Below, in pieces: positions 53,825 through 63,233 of a DNA stretch of 64,000 nucleotides; the stretch's first letter is position 1; every line of letters begins with the position of its first letter. The notes beneath the pieces were generated by a model. That model saw only the letters and a program-made list of their open reading frames with translations, had not been told where the DNA came from and did not search any database. Origin of the DNA: G963667145 sp963676515 [NCBI: Candidatus Cloacimonadota bacterium] (GTDB lineage Bacteria; Cloacimonadota; Cloacimonadia; G963667145); the NCBI GenBank assembly GCA_963676515.1, contig OY781061.1, positions 186,001 to 250,000 on the forward strand, read 5' to 3'. Both the position numbers and the translations under genes were made by a program.

Positions 53825-54298
53825 ATGATTTTTAATTTCAAAGAGTTTGGCGAAAACTGGCAACAATATTTGTTGCAATCTTTTTTAGCTTTCTTAACCA
53901 TCTTTTTCGTCCTGCTTTACTTGCAAATGCAAGACATCGTGATCGTCGCCTCGATAGGAGCGAGCACCTTCATCGTGTTTGCTATGCCCAAATCGATACC
54001 CGCAAAGCCTCGAAATCTGATAGGAGGACAGTTGTCTTGCACCTTGATCGGCTTTCTTTTCCATCTGGTTCTACCAGAAGTAGGGATGTGCTCCACACTG
54101 TGGGTGGCAGCAGGCGTGGGAACAGCTATCTTTTGTATGGTTGTGCTAGATTTTGAACATCCGCCCGCTACGGCTACGACTTTGAGCATCGCCATAAATG
54201 GAATCGACCTGAAGATAGCACTGGCTTTTGCTGGTAGCATTATTTTTTTGTCGCTGACTCACAAGTTCTTTGGTAAATTCCTACGAGACCTAGTCTGA
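53825..54298 (+). CDS. HPP-family membrane protein
   Basis: 157-aa protein with four TM segments and HPP hallmarks: ASIGASTFIVFAMP, QPRNLIGG-like PAKPRNLIGGQL, and FEHPPATATTLSIA (the HPP motif). Some family members act in nitrite transport or membrane redox, but the role here is unknown. Follows aroC by 6 nt; its 3' end overlaps the convergent TetR-type gene by 9 nt. Confidence 0.9.
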   Translation: MIFNFKEFGENWQQYLLQSFLAFLTIFFVLLYLQMQDIVIVASIGASTFIVFAMPKSIPAKPRNLIGGQLSCTLIGFLFHLVLPEVGMCSTLWVAAGVGTAIFCMVVLDFEHPPATATTLSIAINGIDLKIALAFAGSIIFLSLTHKFFGKFLRDLV

Positions 54299-55264
54299 AA
54301 TTTTTATCACCTGCCAGAACGCCAAAAAAGATTTTTCCACCTCTTTTCTAAAACTGACTTTATCAGAGATTAAAGCGACATTTGGCATACCTTTAATGAT
54401 AGCAAAAAGCAAAACCATAATGCCGTCTATTTGCAAATCATTTCTAATTTGTGCACTTTCTTGTCCTTGTTGCAATCTTTTTTTCATCGTGCTATAAAAG
54501 AGCTCTTTTGTTTTAATCATCTTATTCTTCACCCGTTTACTACTCAAAGTGGCTAAGTTGATGATTTCCTGATAGTTCACCACTACTGTGTCAAAATCCA
54601 CTCCCGAGATTAGCATCACCTGATCTTCCAGATAAGACGCCTGTCCAAAGCAATTTTGCAAGAAATGGTAACAATCTTCACTGTCTTTGTCCACCTGTGC
54701 CAGCATCTCTTCCCAACCTTTTAGCAGCGAGATTACACAAGAGACAAAAATCTCCTTCTTGCTAGTAAAATGGTGATAAAAACCACCCTTAGTCAAACCA
54801 GCACGCCTTGCTATTTTGTTGATCGTAGTGCCGTGATACCCAAACTTCATGAAACTGCGGACACCTGCATAAATCAATTTTTCTTTGGGGCTTTGCAAAA
54901 ACAACCAAGCTTTGTGGATATGCTTGACATCAAAATATTTTTCGATCATCGTCTTAGACTTGTCTTGGAAAACTATTTTATCCAGCTTAAACATCGCCCT
55001 TTTCATTTGAGCGTTACCCACCAAAGCAATATTGCGAAACCTTTTTCTATTCTTGAAAGCATAAACCGCTTCTTTTAAAAGAAATTGCATACTTTTTTTA
55101 TCCAAAGAGAGCTTGTCCAATTTGATCAAAATGTTTATCTTCTTCGCTCCCATCTTAATTTTTTGCTCAAACAAAAACTCCACAGTCTGCATATCTTCAG
55201 CATTGTAAGAGCCAATCACTTCAAAAGCGAGAAAAGTTTTATTGTTTTTCAAAACATTTAACAT
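54290..55264 (-). CDS. SpoIIAA/STAS-like domain fused to TetR regulator
   Basis: 324-aa protein. Residues 1-120 resemble the SpoIIAA-like (DUF3478) fold: alternating strands and helices (FLAFEVIGSYNAEDMQTVEF, NILIKLDKLSLD, NIALVGNAQM). Residues 125-324 are TetR: the HTH TTINKIARRAGLTKGGFYHHF (146-166) and a helical ligand domain. The fusion may link an anti-sigma-like or lipid-binding input to transcription control. Target unknown; priA and HPP are neighbours, and the HPP unit converges from the other side. Confidence 0.85.
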   Translation of the reverse strand: MLNVLKNNKTFLAFEVIGSYNAEDMQTVEFLFEQKIKMGAKKINILIKLDKLSLDKKSMQFLLKEAVYAFKNRKRFRNIALVGNAQMKRAMFKLDKIVFQDKSKTMIEKYFDVKHIHKAWLFLQSPKEKLIYAGVRSFMKFGYHGTTINKIARRAGLTKGGFYHHFTSKKEIFVSCVISLLKGWEEMLAQVDKDSEDCYHFLQNCFGQASYLEDQVMLISGVDFDTVVVNYQEIINLATLSSKRVKNKMIKTKELFYSTMKKRLQQGQESAQIRNDLQIDGIMVLLFAIIKGMPNVALISDKVSFRKEVEKSFLAFWQVIKISD

Positions 55265-55286
55265 TTAATAACCTCAATTTTTATCA

Positions 55287-57620
55287 TTAAGACAAGCTGT
55301 AGGGATCAACATCCACCAGCAGTTTGATATTGTACAATGGTGACAAATTTAAGCGAAGAAACTTCACCAGCCAGCTAGCTTCGCGGTGGTCTTCACATTT
55401 GGCTACCAGTTGATACCGATACCTATTTTGCAACTTGGAAATCAACGCTGGAGATGGTCCCAAGATTTTTAATTTCGTTCGCAAATACTCAAACAACTCT
55501 TTATTCTTCTGAAAATATTTTTCCAGCCGTTTTTTTTCTAAAGAAGAAAACTCAAAACGAACCATCTTAGAATAAGGCGGATAAGACAAAATTTCCCGCA
55601 TCGCTAATACATCCGAGGCAAATTGCTCAAAATCTCCCGTCTTGACCATCTGCAAGCAAGGATTGTCAGGATTATAAGTCTGCAAGAGAAAATGCCCAGC
55701 CTTCTGCCCTCTGCCTGTGCGACCTGCCACCTGAGTAAAGAGTGCAAAACTCCGCTCACCAGCCATAAAATCTGGCATATTTAACAAATCGTCAGCCTTG
55801 AGCACCACAGCCAAAGTTATATTGTGGAAGTCCAACCCTTTGGCTACCATTTGTGTCCCCAAGATGATATCAACCTCACCTTTCTCTATTAGCTCAAAAT
55901 TTTTCTTGTGAGTGAGGAAAGAGTCTGCTGTGTCGCTATCTATCCGCAAAATGTTGGCTTGTGGGAAAATTTTCCCCAGCTCTTGCTCCACTCGCTGAGT
56001 GCCAGCACTACCTCTGGCAAAGCCGTAGTTCCCGCAGGTGGGACACTTCTTGAGCATGTTCATCTCGAATCCACAGTAATGACATCGCAAACTGCCGCTA
56101 CTGCTGTGATAGCTCAGCGAGACTTGGCAATGCGGACATTGCACCAGTTCCCCACAATCGCGACACTGCAAGTACGAACTGTGCCCTCGCCTGTTTTGCA
56201 AGATTATCACCTGCTCCTTTTTCGCTAAACGCTCTCTGACCAATTTCTTGAACCTGTCTGTAAAGTATGTTTTCTCTCCTCGCAAATCGACTATCTCCAC
56301 CGTAGGGAAGCAAACCCCAAAGGGTCTGGACTTTAGATGGAGCAATTTGTATTTCCCCTGCTGGCAGTTGTACCACGAAGCCAGCGAAGGAGTTGCCGAG
56401 CCCAAGATAACTACTGCATTGTTATTTCTGGCTCTGACCAAAGCGAGGTCTCTCGCGTTATAAAAAGGAGCGTTCCCTTGCTTAAAAGTTTGCTCGTGCT
56501 CTTCGTCCACCACGATAAGCCCCAAATCTTGCAAGGGAGCAAAAATAGCCGAACGAACCCCCAAGACGATTTGAGCAGTCTTAGCTCTCTTCCACTGCAA
56601 ATACCGCTCTACACCTGCAATACCGCTATGTAACACCGCTATCTTCTGCTTTGGAAAAGCTTTACCCACTCTCTGGAGCATAAGTGGCGTAAGCGAGATT
56701 TCCGGCAGCAAAAACAAAACCGACTTCCCAGCTTTTAAGCACCTTTCCATCGCTTTGAAATAAACCTCTGTCTTGCCTGTCCCAGTCTTGCCATAAAGAT
56801 AAAAAGCCGAGAACTCTTGTAAATCCAGCCCTTTAACTATCTCAGCACAAGCTGTTTCCTGCTCTGCAGTCAAATTTATCTGGACGGCAGGTGCAGTCTG
56901 TGGCTCTAGTATTTCGCTAAATTTATCTTTTACAACCCTTTGCACCAGACCTTTCTTTTCCAAAGCTCTGATTATAGAGTACGAAAATTTTTTGCTAACC
57001 TTGGTTAGCGGAGCGTCTTGCTTGCAGTTAGCCAAATACTCAAAAAGCTCTTTTTGCTTAGGAGCAACGCATAAACCTAAAGGCAATTCACCCACGACTC
57101 GCAGGTAATTCTCTTTGCCTTTTAAGCTGGTATGAGAGCTACTTCGCAAGACACGCAAAAAGCCGTCTTGTTCTAACTGCTCCAGTTTCTTGTAAAATCC
57201 TGATTTTTTGTAATCGCTCTGCAATTTTTTCAAAGAGACAGACCCGCTACTAGGTAATAGCTCCAGCAATTTCTCCCCTTCTTTATCTCTCAGCTTGCAG
57301 ACCTTTTGCCCTATCTCCACTTTGGCACCTCTATCCAACGCCGCAAACAAACACATCCCCAAAGGGTGATGGTAGTAGTCCGAAACCCACTTGGCTAGCT
57401 GACACAAATCACCACTCAAGATAGGCTCGTCGTCCAGCACTTCTAGCACGGGCTGGCACACAAACTCTGTGGGCTTCTCCACCTCTTGCCCCACGATGGC
57501 TGTCAGCAACTTATTTTGCAACTTCGCCAGCACCCTTATGTAAGCTGGCAGAACTCTCGAACTTCTGTAAATCAAACCTTCGTCCAACTTCCTATCGAAG
57601 TAAAGCTTGTAGTATCTCAT
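55287..57620 (-). CDS. priA: Primosomal helicase PriA
   Basis: 777-aa PriA: DNA-binding domains at the N-terminus, Walker A YGKTGTGKTEVYF, DEEH in VVDEEHEQTFKQ, and the eight-Cys zinc region CRDCGELVQCPHC ... CHYCGF ... CPTCG. Restarts collapsed replication forks. The ATG at 57620 overlaps the stop of the lamin-tail gene (ATGA), which decides the start over an upstream GTG. Confidence 0.95.
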   Translation of the reverse strand: MRYYKLYFDRKLDEGLIYRSSRVLPAYIRVLAKLQNKLLTAIVGQEVEKPTEFVCQPVLEVLDDEPILSGDLCQLAKWVSDYYHHPLGMCLFAALDRGAKVEIGQKVCKLRDKEGEKLLELLPSSGSVSLKKLQSDYKKSGFYKKLEQLEQDGFLRVLRSSSHTSLKGKENYLRVVGELPLGLCVAPKQKELFEYLANCKQDAPLTKVSKKFSYSIIRALEKKGLVQRVVKDKFSEILEPQTAPAVQINLTAEQETACAEIVKGLDLQEFSAFYLYGKTGTGKTEVYFKAMERCLKAGKSVLFLLPEISLTPLMLQRVGKAFPKQKIAVLHSGIAGVERYLQWKRAKTAQIVLGVRSAIFAPLQDLGLIVVDEEHEQTFKQGNAPFYNARDLALVRARNNNAVVILGSATPSLASWYNCQQGKYKLLHLKSRPFGVCFPTVEIVDLRGEKTYFTDRFKKLVRERLAKKEQVIILQNRRGHSSYLQCRDCGELVQCPHCQVSLSYHSSSGSLRCHYCGFEMNMLKKCPTCGNYGFARGSAGTQRVEQELGKIFPQANILRIDSDTADSFLTHKKNFELIEKGEVDIILGTQMVAKGLDFHNITLAVVLKADDLLNMPDFMAGERSFALFTQVAGRTGRGQKAGHFLLQTYNPDNPCLQMVKTGDFEQFASDVLAMREILSYPPYSKMVRFEFSSLEKKRLEKYFQKNKELFEYLRTKLKILGPSPALISKLQNRYRYQLVAKCEDHREASWLVKFLRLNLSPLYNIKLLVDVDPYSLS

Positions 57621-59716
57621 TTTACTGTAATATCCCACTGTTTTTGATATAAGTTATTGCCTCGGGAGATGCAGAGCTTCAGCAGATAGACGCACGATTC
57701 CAGCCTATCGCCACTGTCGTCTTTGCCATCAAACTCCAACTCTCCGCTAGTAGCTGAGCGTCCATAGTTGCTCAAGGTTCTCTTCAGGTTGCCATACATA
57801 TCAAAAACCCTGCAATGCACACGCACTGTGGAACGAAGCTCTGGCACGGAGTAGCTCACCTTGATGGGCTCTTCCTGCGTGCAAACTGAGTGAGACAAGC
57901 AGACATCAAAGAACTCCTTGTATTTATACACCTTAACCGAATTAGCCTCTCCTGGAGTCGCTGTTTCCAGGCATTCCCCCCAGAAATAAGCTAAATCTCC
58001 ATAGCCGAACTTCTCTAGCGACACACCTTTGGGAGTATTCACTTTGCCATAACTCACCGAATCTAAAACCGTGCCCAAAGAGTCTTGCAAAATCAAAACT
58101 TCATCGTTATTATTCAAACTGACCAAGTTTTTCAGTTCCACCACTTTTTGCGAATCTATCAGTGGATAAGTTCCGCTAAACTCTGAAAAATCAGCAGTAA
58201 GCACCAAATATCCTTCTGCTGAAATCTCTAAATCGAAACTAGAAACATCGCCCGATTTGTCCCTGATTTGCAAACCTTTTATCTCTATCTTCTCATCGCT
58301 TGTATTGTAAAGTTCCAGCCACTCAGCACCGCCATCCGCTGGACTTGGCATCACCTCATTGATCGTCACTACTCCTAGCGAGCTAACTTGCGACAAAGCA
58401 AGGGAGTTGTCGCTATTATCTGCATCAAACTCACACTCCAAATTTACTCGCCAAACCTGATAAAACTGCTCTTGATTTTCTAGTTCGAAAAACACCTCTT
58501 GCGATCCACCCGCTGGAAGAAAATCCACTGTGTGTTCATCTATAATTTCTCCTGCGTAACTTAATGATATTTTAGCCAAATCGGACTGCAAATCAAATGT
58601 GGACAAATTGAATATTTGAGTGGATAACTTAGTGCCTATTTTCTGAAAATTTGCCAGTTTCAGAGCAAGAGGAAATTTATTTTCAGATCCAGGGGTTAAG
58701 AAATCGGTCGCCAAAAAATCTTCGCCACTCAAATTCAGATCTTGCTCCAGATCCACTCTCGCCAAAGATTGTCCTTCTTTCACATTTGGAGCATAGCTAG
58801 TTGCCACAGCTCCACTCTCATCAGTCAGCAAATTGACATTTTCGCTATCGTACAAAACAACATCACAATAAGTGTAGTCAGGCGAAACAAGCTTCACACC
58901 ATCTGTAGCACCTCCTCCATTTTGGAAAGAGACACTCTCTTGCAAATCGCAAAAATCAGAAGCTCCTATCAATAAAAAAGATTTCGCTCCCATCTGACAA
59001 GAACCAAAAGTGTACTCTGTAGAAAAAGAGTTGCCCGCCGACAAAATTTGCCAACCCGTCAAATCTGCTACGGTATCCGTGGGGTTGTAAATCTCTATCC
59101 ACTCTTGATCTCCATCTGCTCCCAGAGGATTATAATATATTTCACTTATTTTCAATGGCAATATTATTTCCACATTGCTTTCTCCTGGTGTAGGTTTGCC
59201 ACAATCTCGGAAATCCTCCTGACAATCATCGCTATCTTGCCCATCTGCATTGCGTGCCAAAGAGTGACCACCAGATACATCGGGAGCAAATTTATCTCCT
59301 GCCAATCCTTTTTCCACCTGCAAACCGTTTGTGTTTGGTGCATCGTAGAGCAAGACATCTTGGCAAACTCCAGAACTATCTACCAATTTTACGCCATCTG
59401 TAGCCGAACCACCATTTTGAAAAGAGAATCCAAAAGAGAGATCACAAAAATCTGGAGCACCAACAACCAAAAAACTTTTCGCTGCTATCTCACACTCTGG
59501 AAAAGTGTACGCCAGCGAAAATTCACTGCCTGCTGTGTATATTTTCCAGCCCGTCAAATCGACGGGTGTTTTAGAATTATTATAAAGCTCAATCCACTCC
59601 TTTCCCCCATCCGATCCGCTGGGGTCATACAGCAACTCGTTTATTTTCACCTCAGCTGACAACTGTACTTTCATTACCAGCAAGAAAAAGAAACAGAAAA
59701 ATTTAATCCAATTTAT
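57617..59716 (-). CDS. Lamin-tail-domain surface protein, probably non-ATG start
   Basis: About 699 aa. Three lamin-tail domains (LTD) begin INELLYDPSGSDGGKEWIELYN, ISEIYYNPLGADGDQEWIEIYN and INEVMPSPADGGAEWLELYN; the C-terminus (RVFDMYGNLKRTLSNYG) resembles a FlgD-type Ig or sorting domain. Upstream of the first usable TTG (59683) the frame stays open and encodes a hydrophobic leader (KFFCFFFLLVMKVQLSA) behind AAGGAGG at 59723-59729. The only start codons positioned for that site are ATA 59716 (6-nt spacer) or ATT 59707; a stop lies at 59743. Exported surface or adhesion role inferred. Followed by priA (ATGA overlap). Confidence 0.72.
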   Translation of the reverse strand: MNWIKFFCFFFLLVMKVQLSAEVKINELLYDPSGSDGGKEWIELYNNSKTPVDLTGWKIYTAGSEFSLAYTFPECEIAAKSFLVVGAPDFCDLSFGFSFQNGGSATDGVKLVDSSGVCQDVLLYDAPNTNGLQVEKGLAGDKFAPDVSGGHSLARNADGQDSDDCQEDFRDCGKPTPGESNVEIILPLKISEIYYNPLGADGDQEWIEIYNPTDTVADLTGWQILSAGNSFSTEYTFGSCQMGAKSFLLIGASDFCDLQESVSFQNGGGATDGVKLVSPDYTYCDVVLYDSENVNLLTDESGAVATSYAPNVKEGQSLARVDLEQDLNLSGEDFLATDFLTPGSENKFPLALKLANFQKIGTKLSTQIFNLSTFDLQSDLAKISLSYAGEIIDEHTVDFLPAGGSQEVFFELENQEQFYQVWRVNLECEFDADNSDNSLALSQVSSLGVVTINEVMPSPADGGAEWLELYNTSDEKIEIKGLQIRDKSGDVSSFDLEISAEGYLVLTADFSEFSGTYPLIDSQKVVELKNLVSLNNNDEVLILQDSLGTVLDSVSYGKVNTPKGVSLEKFGYGDLAYFWGECLETATPGEANSVKVYKYKEFFDVCLSHSVCTQEEPIKVSYSVPELRSTVRVHCRVFDMYGNLKRTLSNYGRSATSGELEFDGKDDSGDRLESCVYLLKLCISRGNNLYQKQWDITVK

Positions 59717-59791
59717 TTTAAACCTCCTTGAATAATACCCTTAAAAATCAAGAACTCTATTCAAAAAGTAATCTCTAAATTGGAAATTTTG

Positions 59792-59797
59792 TGTCAA
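59792..59797 (-). promoter_or_regulatory. TTGACA box upstream of the lamin-tail gene
   Basis: TTGACA (then CAA) on the minus strand, 76 nt from the proposed ATA start. The opposite strand has TTGACT at 59834 and TATAAA at 59864 for the divergent small gene. Confidence 0.4.
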
Positions 59798-59899
59798 TCA
59801 TAAAATCAAAAATAGAAATCTAAAAGTAAATTCTTGACTCCTATCAAAACAACAAAGATTTGGTATAAAATAAAACTTATTTTAAATAAGGAGATTATG

Positions 59900-60181
59900 A
59901 TGTATAAGCACGAAATGCTAGATCAATCGATAAAATTGCTGATGAAGAATATGGCTTATCTAAGAGCCTTGGAAAAAAAGATTACCTCGCCTGATCCAGA
60001 TTCTATCAATCTGTCCGAAGTCGCTCAAGCTAATCAACAAGAGCAACAAGCCGCTGGAGGACTCGATTTTAACAAGAAAAAGAGTCTGCAACAAGTTTTG
60101 AATACCGCTCCACAAGCTATCGAAAAAGCTGTGGGAGATATGCAAACTATTTGTAAAAATATTGCTGGTTATCTTTTTTAA
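59900..60181 (+). CDS. Small hypothetical protein (93 aa)
   Basis: Helical, Gln-rich soluble protein (MYKHEMLDQSIKLLMKN, QANQQEQQAAGG, AIEKAVGDMQTICKN). AAGGAG precedes two consecutive ATGs; the second (59900) has better spacing, the first is 3 nt upstream. It stops 2 nt before the 5'-nucleotidase-like gene. No leader, no recognised domain. Length and coupling make a real gene likely; function unknown. Confidence 0.65.
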   Translation: MYKHEMLDQSIKLLMKNMAYLRALEKKITSPDPDSINLSEVAQANQQEQQAAGGLDFNKKKSLQQVLNTAPQAIEKAVGDMQTICKNIAGYLF

Positions 60182-60183
60182 AA

Positions 60184-61587
60184 ATGCGTCTTTTACCTCT
60201 AGCTCTTTGTCTTTGTTGTAGTTTACTCTGGGCTATCTCCCCAAAAGAGGTTAGAATTATAGCTTTTGACAAATTGCAAGGTAGGACAACAACTAATGAA
60301 GAAGGTCTAGGACTGCAAGAGTTGCAAGATTACTTGTCTTTAGACTACCACAAACCCTTGGTCATAAGTCTGGGCGACAACTATCTAGGATCTTTTACCT
60401 CGCTTACGGACAAAGGCAAAAAAATTGCCAAAGAACTGAAAACTCTTGGTGTTAGCTCTACTCTTTTGAATAGCCAAGATTTATGCTACGGTATAGAGCA
60501 ATATCGCAGTAATTGTTTTTACTCAGGCATCACAACTCTTAGCACTAATTTAACCAGTCAAAAGAAAAAGTATTTGGATAAATTCCCCAAAATCTTTTAC
60601 ACCGTAAAAAATGGTTACAAGATTGCTTTTTTGGGTGGTTACTCTCAAGATTTTTTTGTAAATCGTAAAATTCAAACGGAACCCTTGGCGAAATCTATCG
60701 AAAGAGAGATTAAAAAAATATTGCAATCCTCGAGTGAAGAGCGACCAAACGCCATCATTTTATTACTGAGGTTGTCGGGAGGATTTGATTCTTTTAGCAA
60801 AAAAATTAGCAGCAAAGAACTCGAAGATGTTTGCAAAATTAAAGGCATATCCGCCATCTTGATTAGTGATGAGAACTCCTCCTATCAAGGAAGAATCAAA
60901 GGTACTCCCATCATCAGCAGCAGCCTTGCAGACAATGAAATTACTCAACTAGATCTCCAGTTCAATCCAAAATTCAAATTTCTCACATCTATACAAGCGA
61001 AGATAATCCCGATTAACACCTCTTTGCTGGGCAAATATTCGTCCAAACCTAACACAAAGAAAAGAACTATTGCTTTTTCCGATGAGAAACTTGAAAACAA
61101 AGCAGATAAAAAAGATTTTCGCACACCCCTAGGAAACTTTGTTTGCCACACCCTTTTTGAAAACATCTCTACAGATTTTGTGTTGTTGCCCAAAAATATA
61201 TTCGCTCAACCGCTGCCCAAAGGTAAAATTACCGATGCAGATATTTTCCAAGTTTTTCAAAGAGATTACCGCCTTTTTACCGCCAAAATAAGTGGCAAAA
61301 AGCTAAAAGAAATATTGAGTAAGATTATTTTTAATTCAGAAGATTATCAAATCTTCGCTCCCGAGCTAAAGTACGATAGCAATAAAATTGCTTCGCTAAA
61401 ATGCTCTAGCATTTTCGGTCTTTCTCCTGTCAAGAACGAGAAATTTTACACAGTATTGACAACACAAGAAGGGCTTACAGATTTTCTAAAAGAGGCAGAA
61501 GAAAAAATGGTATGCAATAAATCTCTGGTCAACTCGCTTATAAACGAGTTGGACGGAAAAGAAATTAGCCCAAGCTCTGCAAAATAA
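60184..61587 (+). CDS. Degenerate 5'-nucleotidase/UshA-like exported protein
   Basis: 467-aa protein with a signal peptide (MRLLPLALCLCCSLLWAIS). Its plan follows the UshA family (metallophosphoesterase, then 5'-nucleotidase C-terminal domain, here from about residue 295: RTPLGNFVCHTLF, SGKKLKEILSK). Metal ligands are eroded: DKLQGR replaces DxHGR (no His at 32), GDNYLGS keeps D65, and NSQDLCYG replaces NHEFDYG (Ser at 97). Probably a non-catalytic or altered enzyme. Next to murI in a plus-strand run. Confidence 0.75.
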   Translation: MRLLPLALCLCCSLLWAISPKEVRIIAFDKLQGRTTTNEEGLGLQELQDYLSLDYHKPLVISLGDNYLGSFTSLTDKGKKIAKELKTLGVSSTLLNSQDLCYGIEQYRSNCFYSGITTLSTNLTSQKKKYLDKFPKIFYTVKNGYKIAFLGGYSQDFFVNRKIQTEPLAKSIEREIKKILQSSSEERPNAIILLLRLSGGFDSFSKKISSKELEDVCKIKGISAILISDENSSYQGRIKGTPIISSSLADNEITQLDLQFNPKFKFLTSIQAKIIPINTSLLGKYSSKPNTKKRTIAFSDEKLENKADKKDFRTPLGNFVCHTLFENISTDFVLLPKNIFAQPLPKGKITDADIFQVFQRDYRLFTAKISGKKLKEILSKIIFNSEDYQIFAPELKYDSNKIASLKCSSIFGLSPVKNEKFYTVLTTQEGLTDFLKEAEEKMVCNKSLVNSLINELDGKEISPSSAK

Positions 61588-61592
61588 TCCAA

Positions 61593-62369
61593 ATGAAACC
61601 TATTGGCATATTTGATTCTGGTGTAGGTGGTCTAACCATTTTCAAAGAGATTCGCAAAGCTTTTCCTTGCGACAATATCGTCTACCTAGGCGACACGGCT
61701 CGTCTGCCCTACGGCACCAAGAGCAAAGAAAGCATCATTCGCTTTTGCGAAGAGAATGTTAGGTTTCTTTTGTCCAAAGGTGTCAAAATCGTCGTAGTAG
61801 CTTGCAACACCGCCAGTGCTTTGGCTCTTGAGGAACTCAAAAAAAAATTCACGATTCCCATAATCGGAGTAATAAAAATCGGGGCAAAAGTGGCTATCGA
61901 AGCCAGTACTAATAAGAAAATAGGCATCATCGGAACAGTAGCTACCATCAAAAGCGACGCTTATAAGCAAGAGCTAAATAAATTGGACTCCAAGGTTGTT
62001 ACTCACAGCAAAAGCTGTCCGATGTTCGTCCCTCTGGTGGAAAACGGCTACGAAAACCACGAAATTACCGAGATTTTAGTGCGAGAATATCTGCAAGATT
62101 TCCAAGATGTAGACACCCTGATCTTAGGCTGTACGCACTATCCCGTACTCAAAAAAAGCATCGGAAACTATTTCCACAACGAAGTCAAACTTATAGACTC
62201 TGGCGTCGCCATCAGCCAATATCTGAAAACGAAGATAAAACCATCTGCCCAAAAATATGCTGGTGGAAATCACTTTTATGTTACAGATAATCAAGAAAAT
62301 TTTTTACTCTTAGCTCGCAAGATTTTGGACAACCCTAACATCCGATTGGAACATGTAAATCTTATCTAA
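61593..62369 (+). CDS. murI: Glutamate racemase
   Basis: 258-aa cofactor-independent racemase supplying D-glutamate for peptidoglycan. FDSGVGGLTI at 7-16, catalytic cysteines C71 (VACNTAS) and C180 (LGCTHYPVL). Full length. Follows the 5'-nucleotidase-like gene by 5 nt. Confidence 0.95.
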   Translation: MKPIGIFDSGVGGLTIFKEIRKAFPCDNIVYLGDTARLPYGTKSKESIIRFCEENVRFLLSKGVKIVVVACNTASALALEELKKKFTIPIIGVIKIGAKVAIEASTNKKIGIIGTVATIKSDAYKQELNKLDSKVVTHSKSCPMFVPLVENGYENHEITEILVREYLQDFQDVDTLILGCTHYPVLKKSIGNYFHNEVKLIDSGVAISQYLKTKIKPSAQKYAGGNHFYVTDNQENFLLLARKILDNPNIRLEHVNLI

Positions 62370-62387
62370 TAAAAAGGATTTTAAATT

Positions 62388-63233
62388 ATGAATGCACACG
62401 CTATTTTGTTGATCAGCTGCCAAGATCAGCTAGGAATTGCTGCCAAAGTAACCTGCTTTTTGGCTCAGTACGAAGGCAACATCGTAGATATCGATCAGCA
62501 TGTGGAAGATAACAAGTATTTTATGCGCGTCAAATGGTCGCTCGCTAAATTTGGTCTAGCACGCGAAGATATTAAAAAAAGATTTGAGCAAGAGGTAGCC
62601 AGCCACCTAACAAAGGTAGATTACCAACTTTATCTTACAGATAAGACGCCCAGAATGGCGATTTTTGTCTCCAAATCTTCGCACTGCCTATTTGACATCC
62701 TGGCTCGACGCGAATCTTACCAAGTAGAAATTCCTCTGATTATCTCCAATCATCAAACTCTAGCACCTATAGCCAAATCTTTTGATATTCCTTTCTACTA
62801 CTTGGCTATTGACAAGAAAAATAAACTTGAAATGGAAAAAGAACAACTGGCTTTACTGAAAAAGCACGATATAGATTTCGTAGTGTTAGCTCGCTATATG
62901 CAAATCCTCTCCGCATCACTCATCGAGGAGTATCCCAAAAAAATCATCAATATTCACCACTCTTTTTTGCCCGCTTTTCCAGGAGCTAAGCCTTATCACC
63001 AAGCTTTCAAAAGGGGAGTGAAAATCATCGGAGCTACCAGCCACTATGTCACATCCCAACTAGACGAGGGACCGATAATCGAGCAAGATGTCGCCAGAGT
63101 GTCTCACAGCGACTCTGTCAAAGATCTCATCCGTAAAGGAAAAGATTTAGAAAAAATAGTGCTTTCCCGAGCTATCTATAACCATCTGAACTGCAAAATT
63201 ATAACTCATAAAAACAAAACTTTTGTTTTTTAA
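62388..63233 (+). CDS. purU: Formyltetrahydrofolate deformylase
   Basis: 281-aa PurU: N-terminal ACT domain (LLISCQDQLGIAAKVTCFLA) and C-terminal formyltransferase-like catalytic domain (NIHHSFLPAFPGAKPYHQA with His, and DEGPIIEQD with the catalytic Asp). Releases formate from 10-formyl-THF, balancing one-carbon pools. AAAAGGA upstream. Its 3' end overlaps the convergent purB by 4 nt. Confidence 0.94.
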   Translation: MNAHAILLISCQDQLGIAAKVTCFLAQYEGNIVDIDQHVEDNKYFMRVKWSLAKFGLAREDIKKRFEQEVASHLTKVDYQLYLTDKTPRMAIFVSKSSHCLFDILARRESYQVEIPLIISNHQTLAPIAKSFDIPFYYLAIDKKNKLEMEKEQLALLKKHDIDFVVLARYMQILSASLIEEYPKKIINIHHSFLPAFPGAKPYHQAFKRGVKIIGATSHYVTSQLDEGPIIEQDVARVSHSDSVKDLIRKGKDLEKIVLSRAIYNHLNCKIITHKNKTFVF

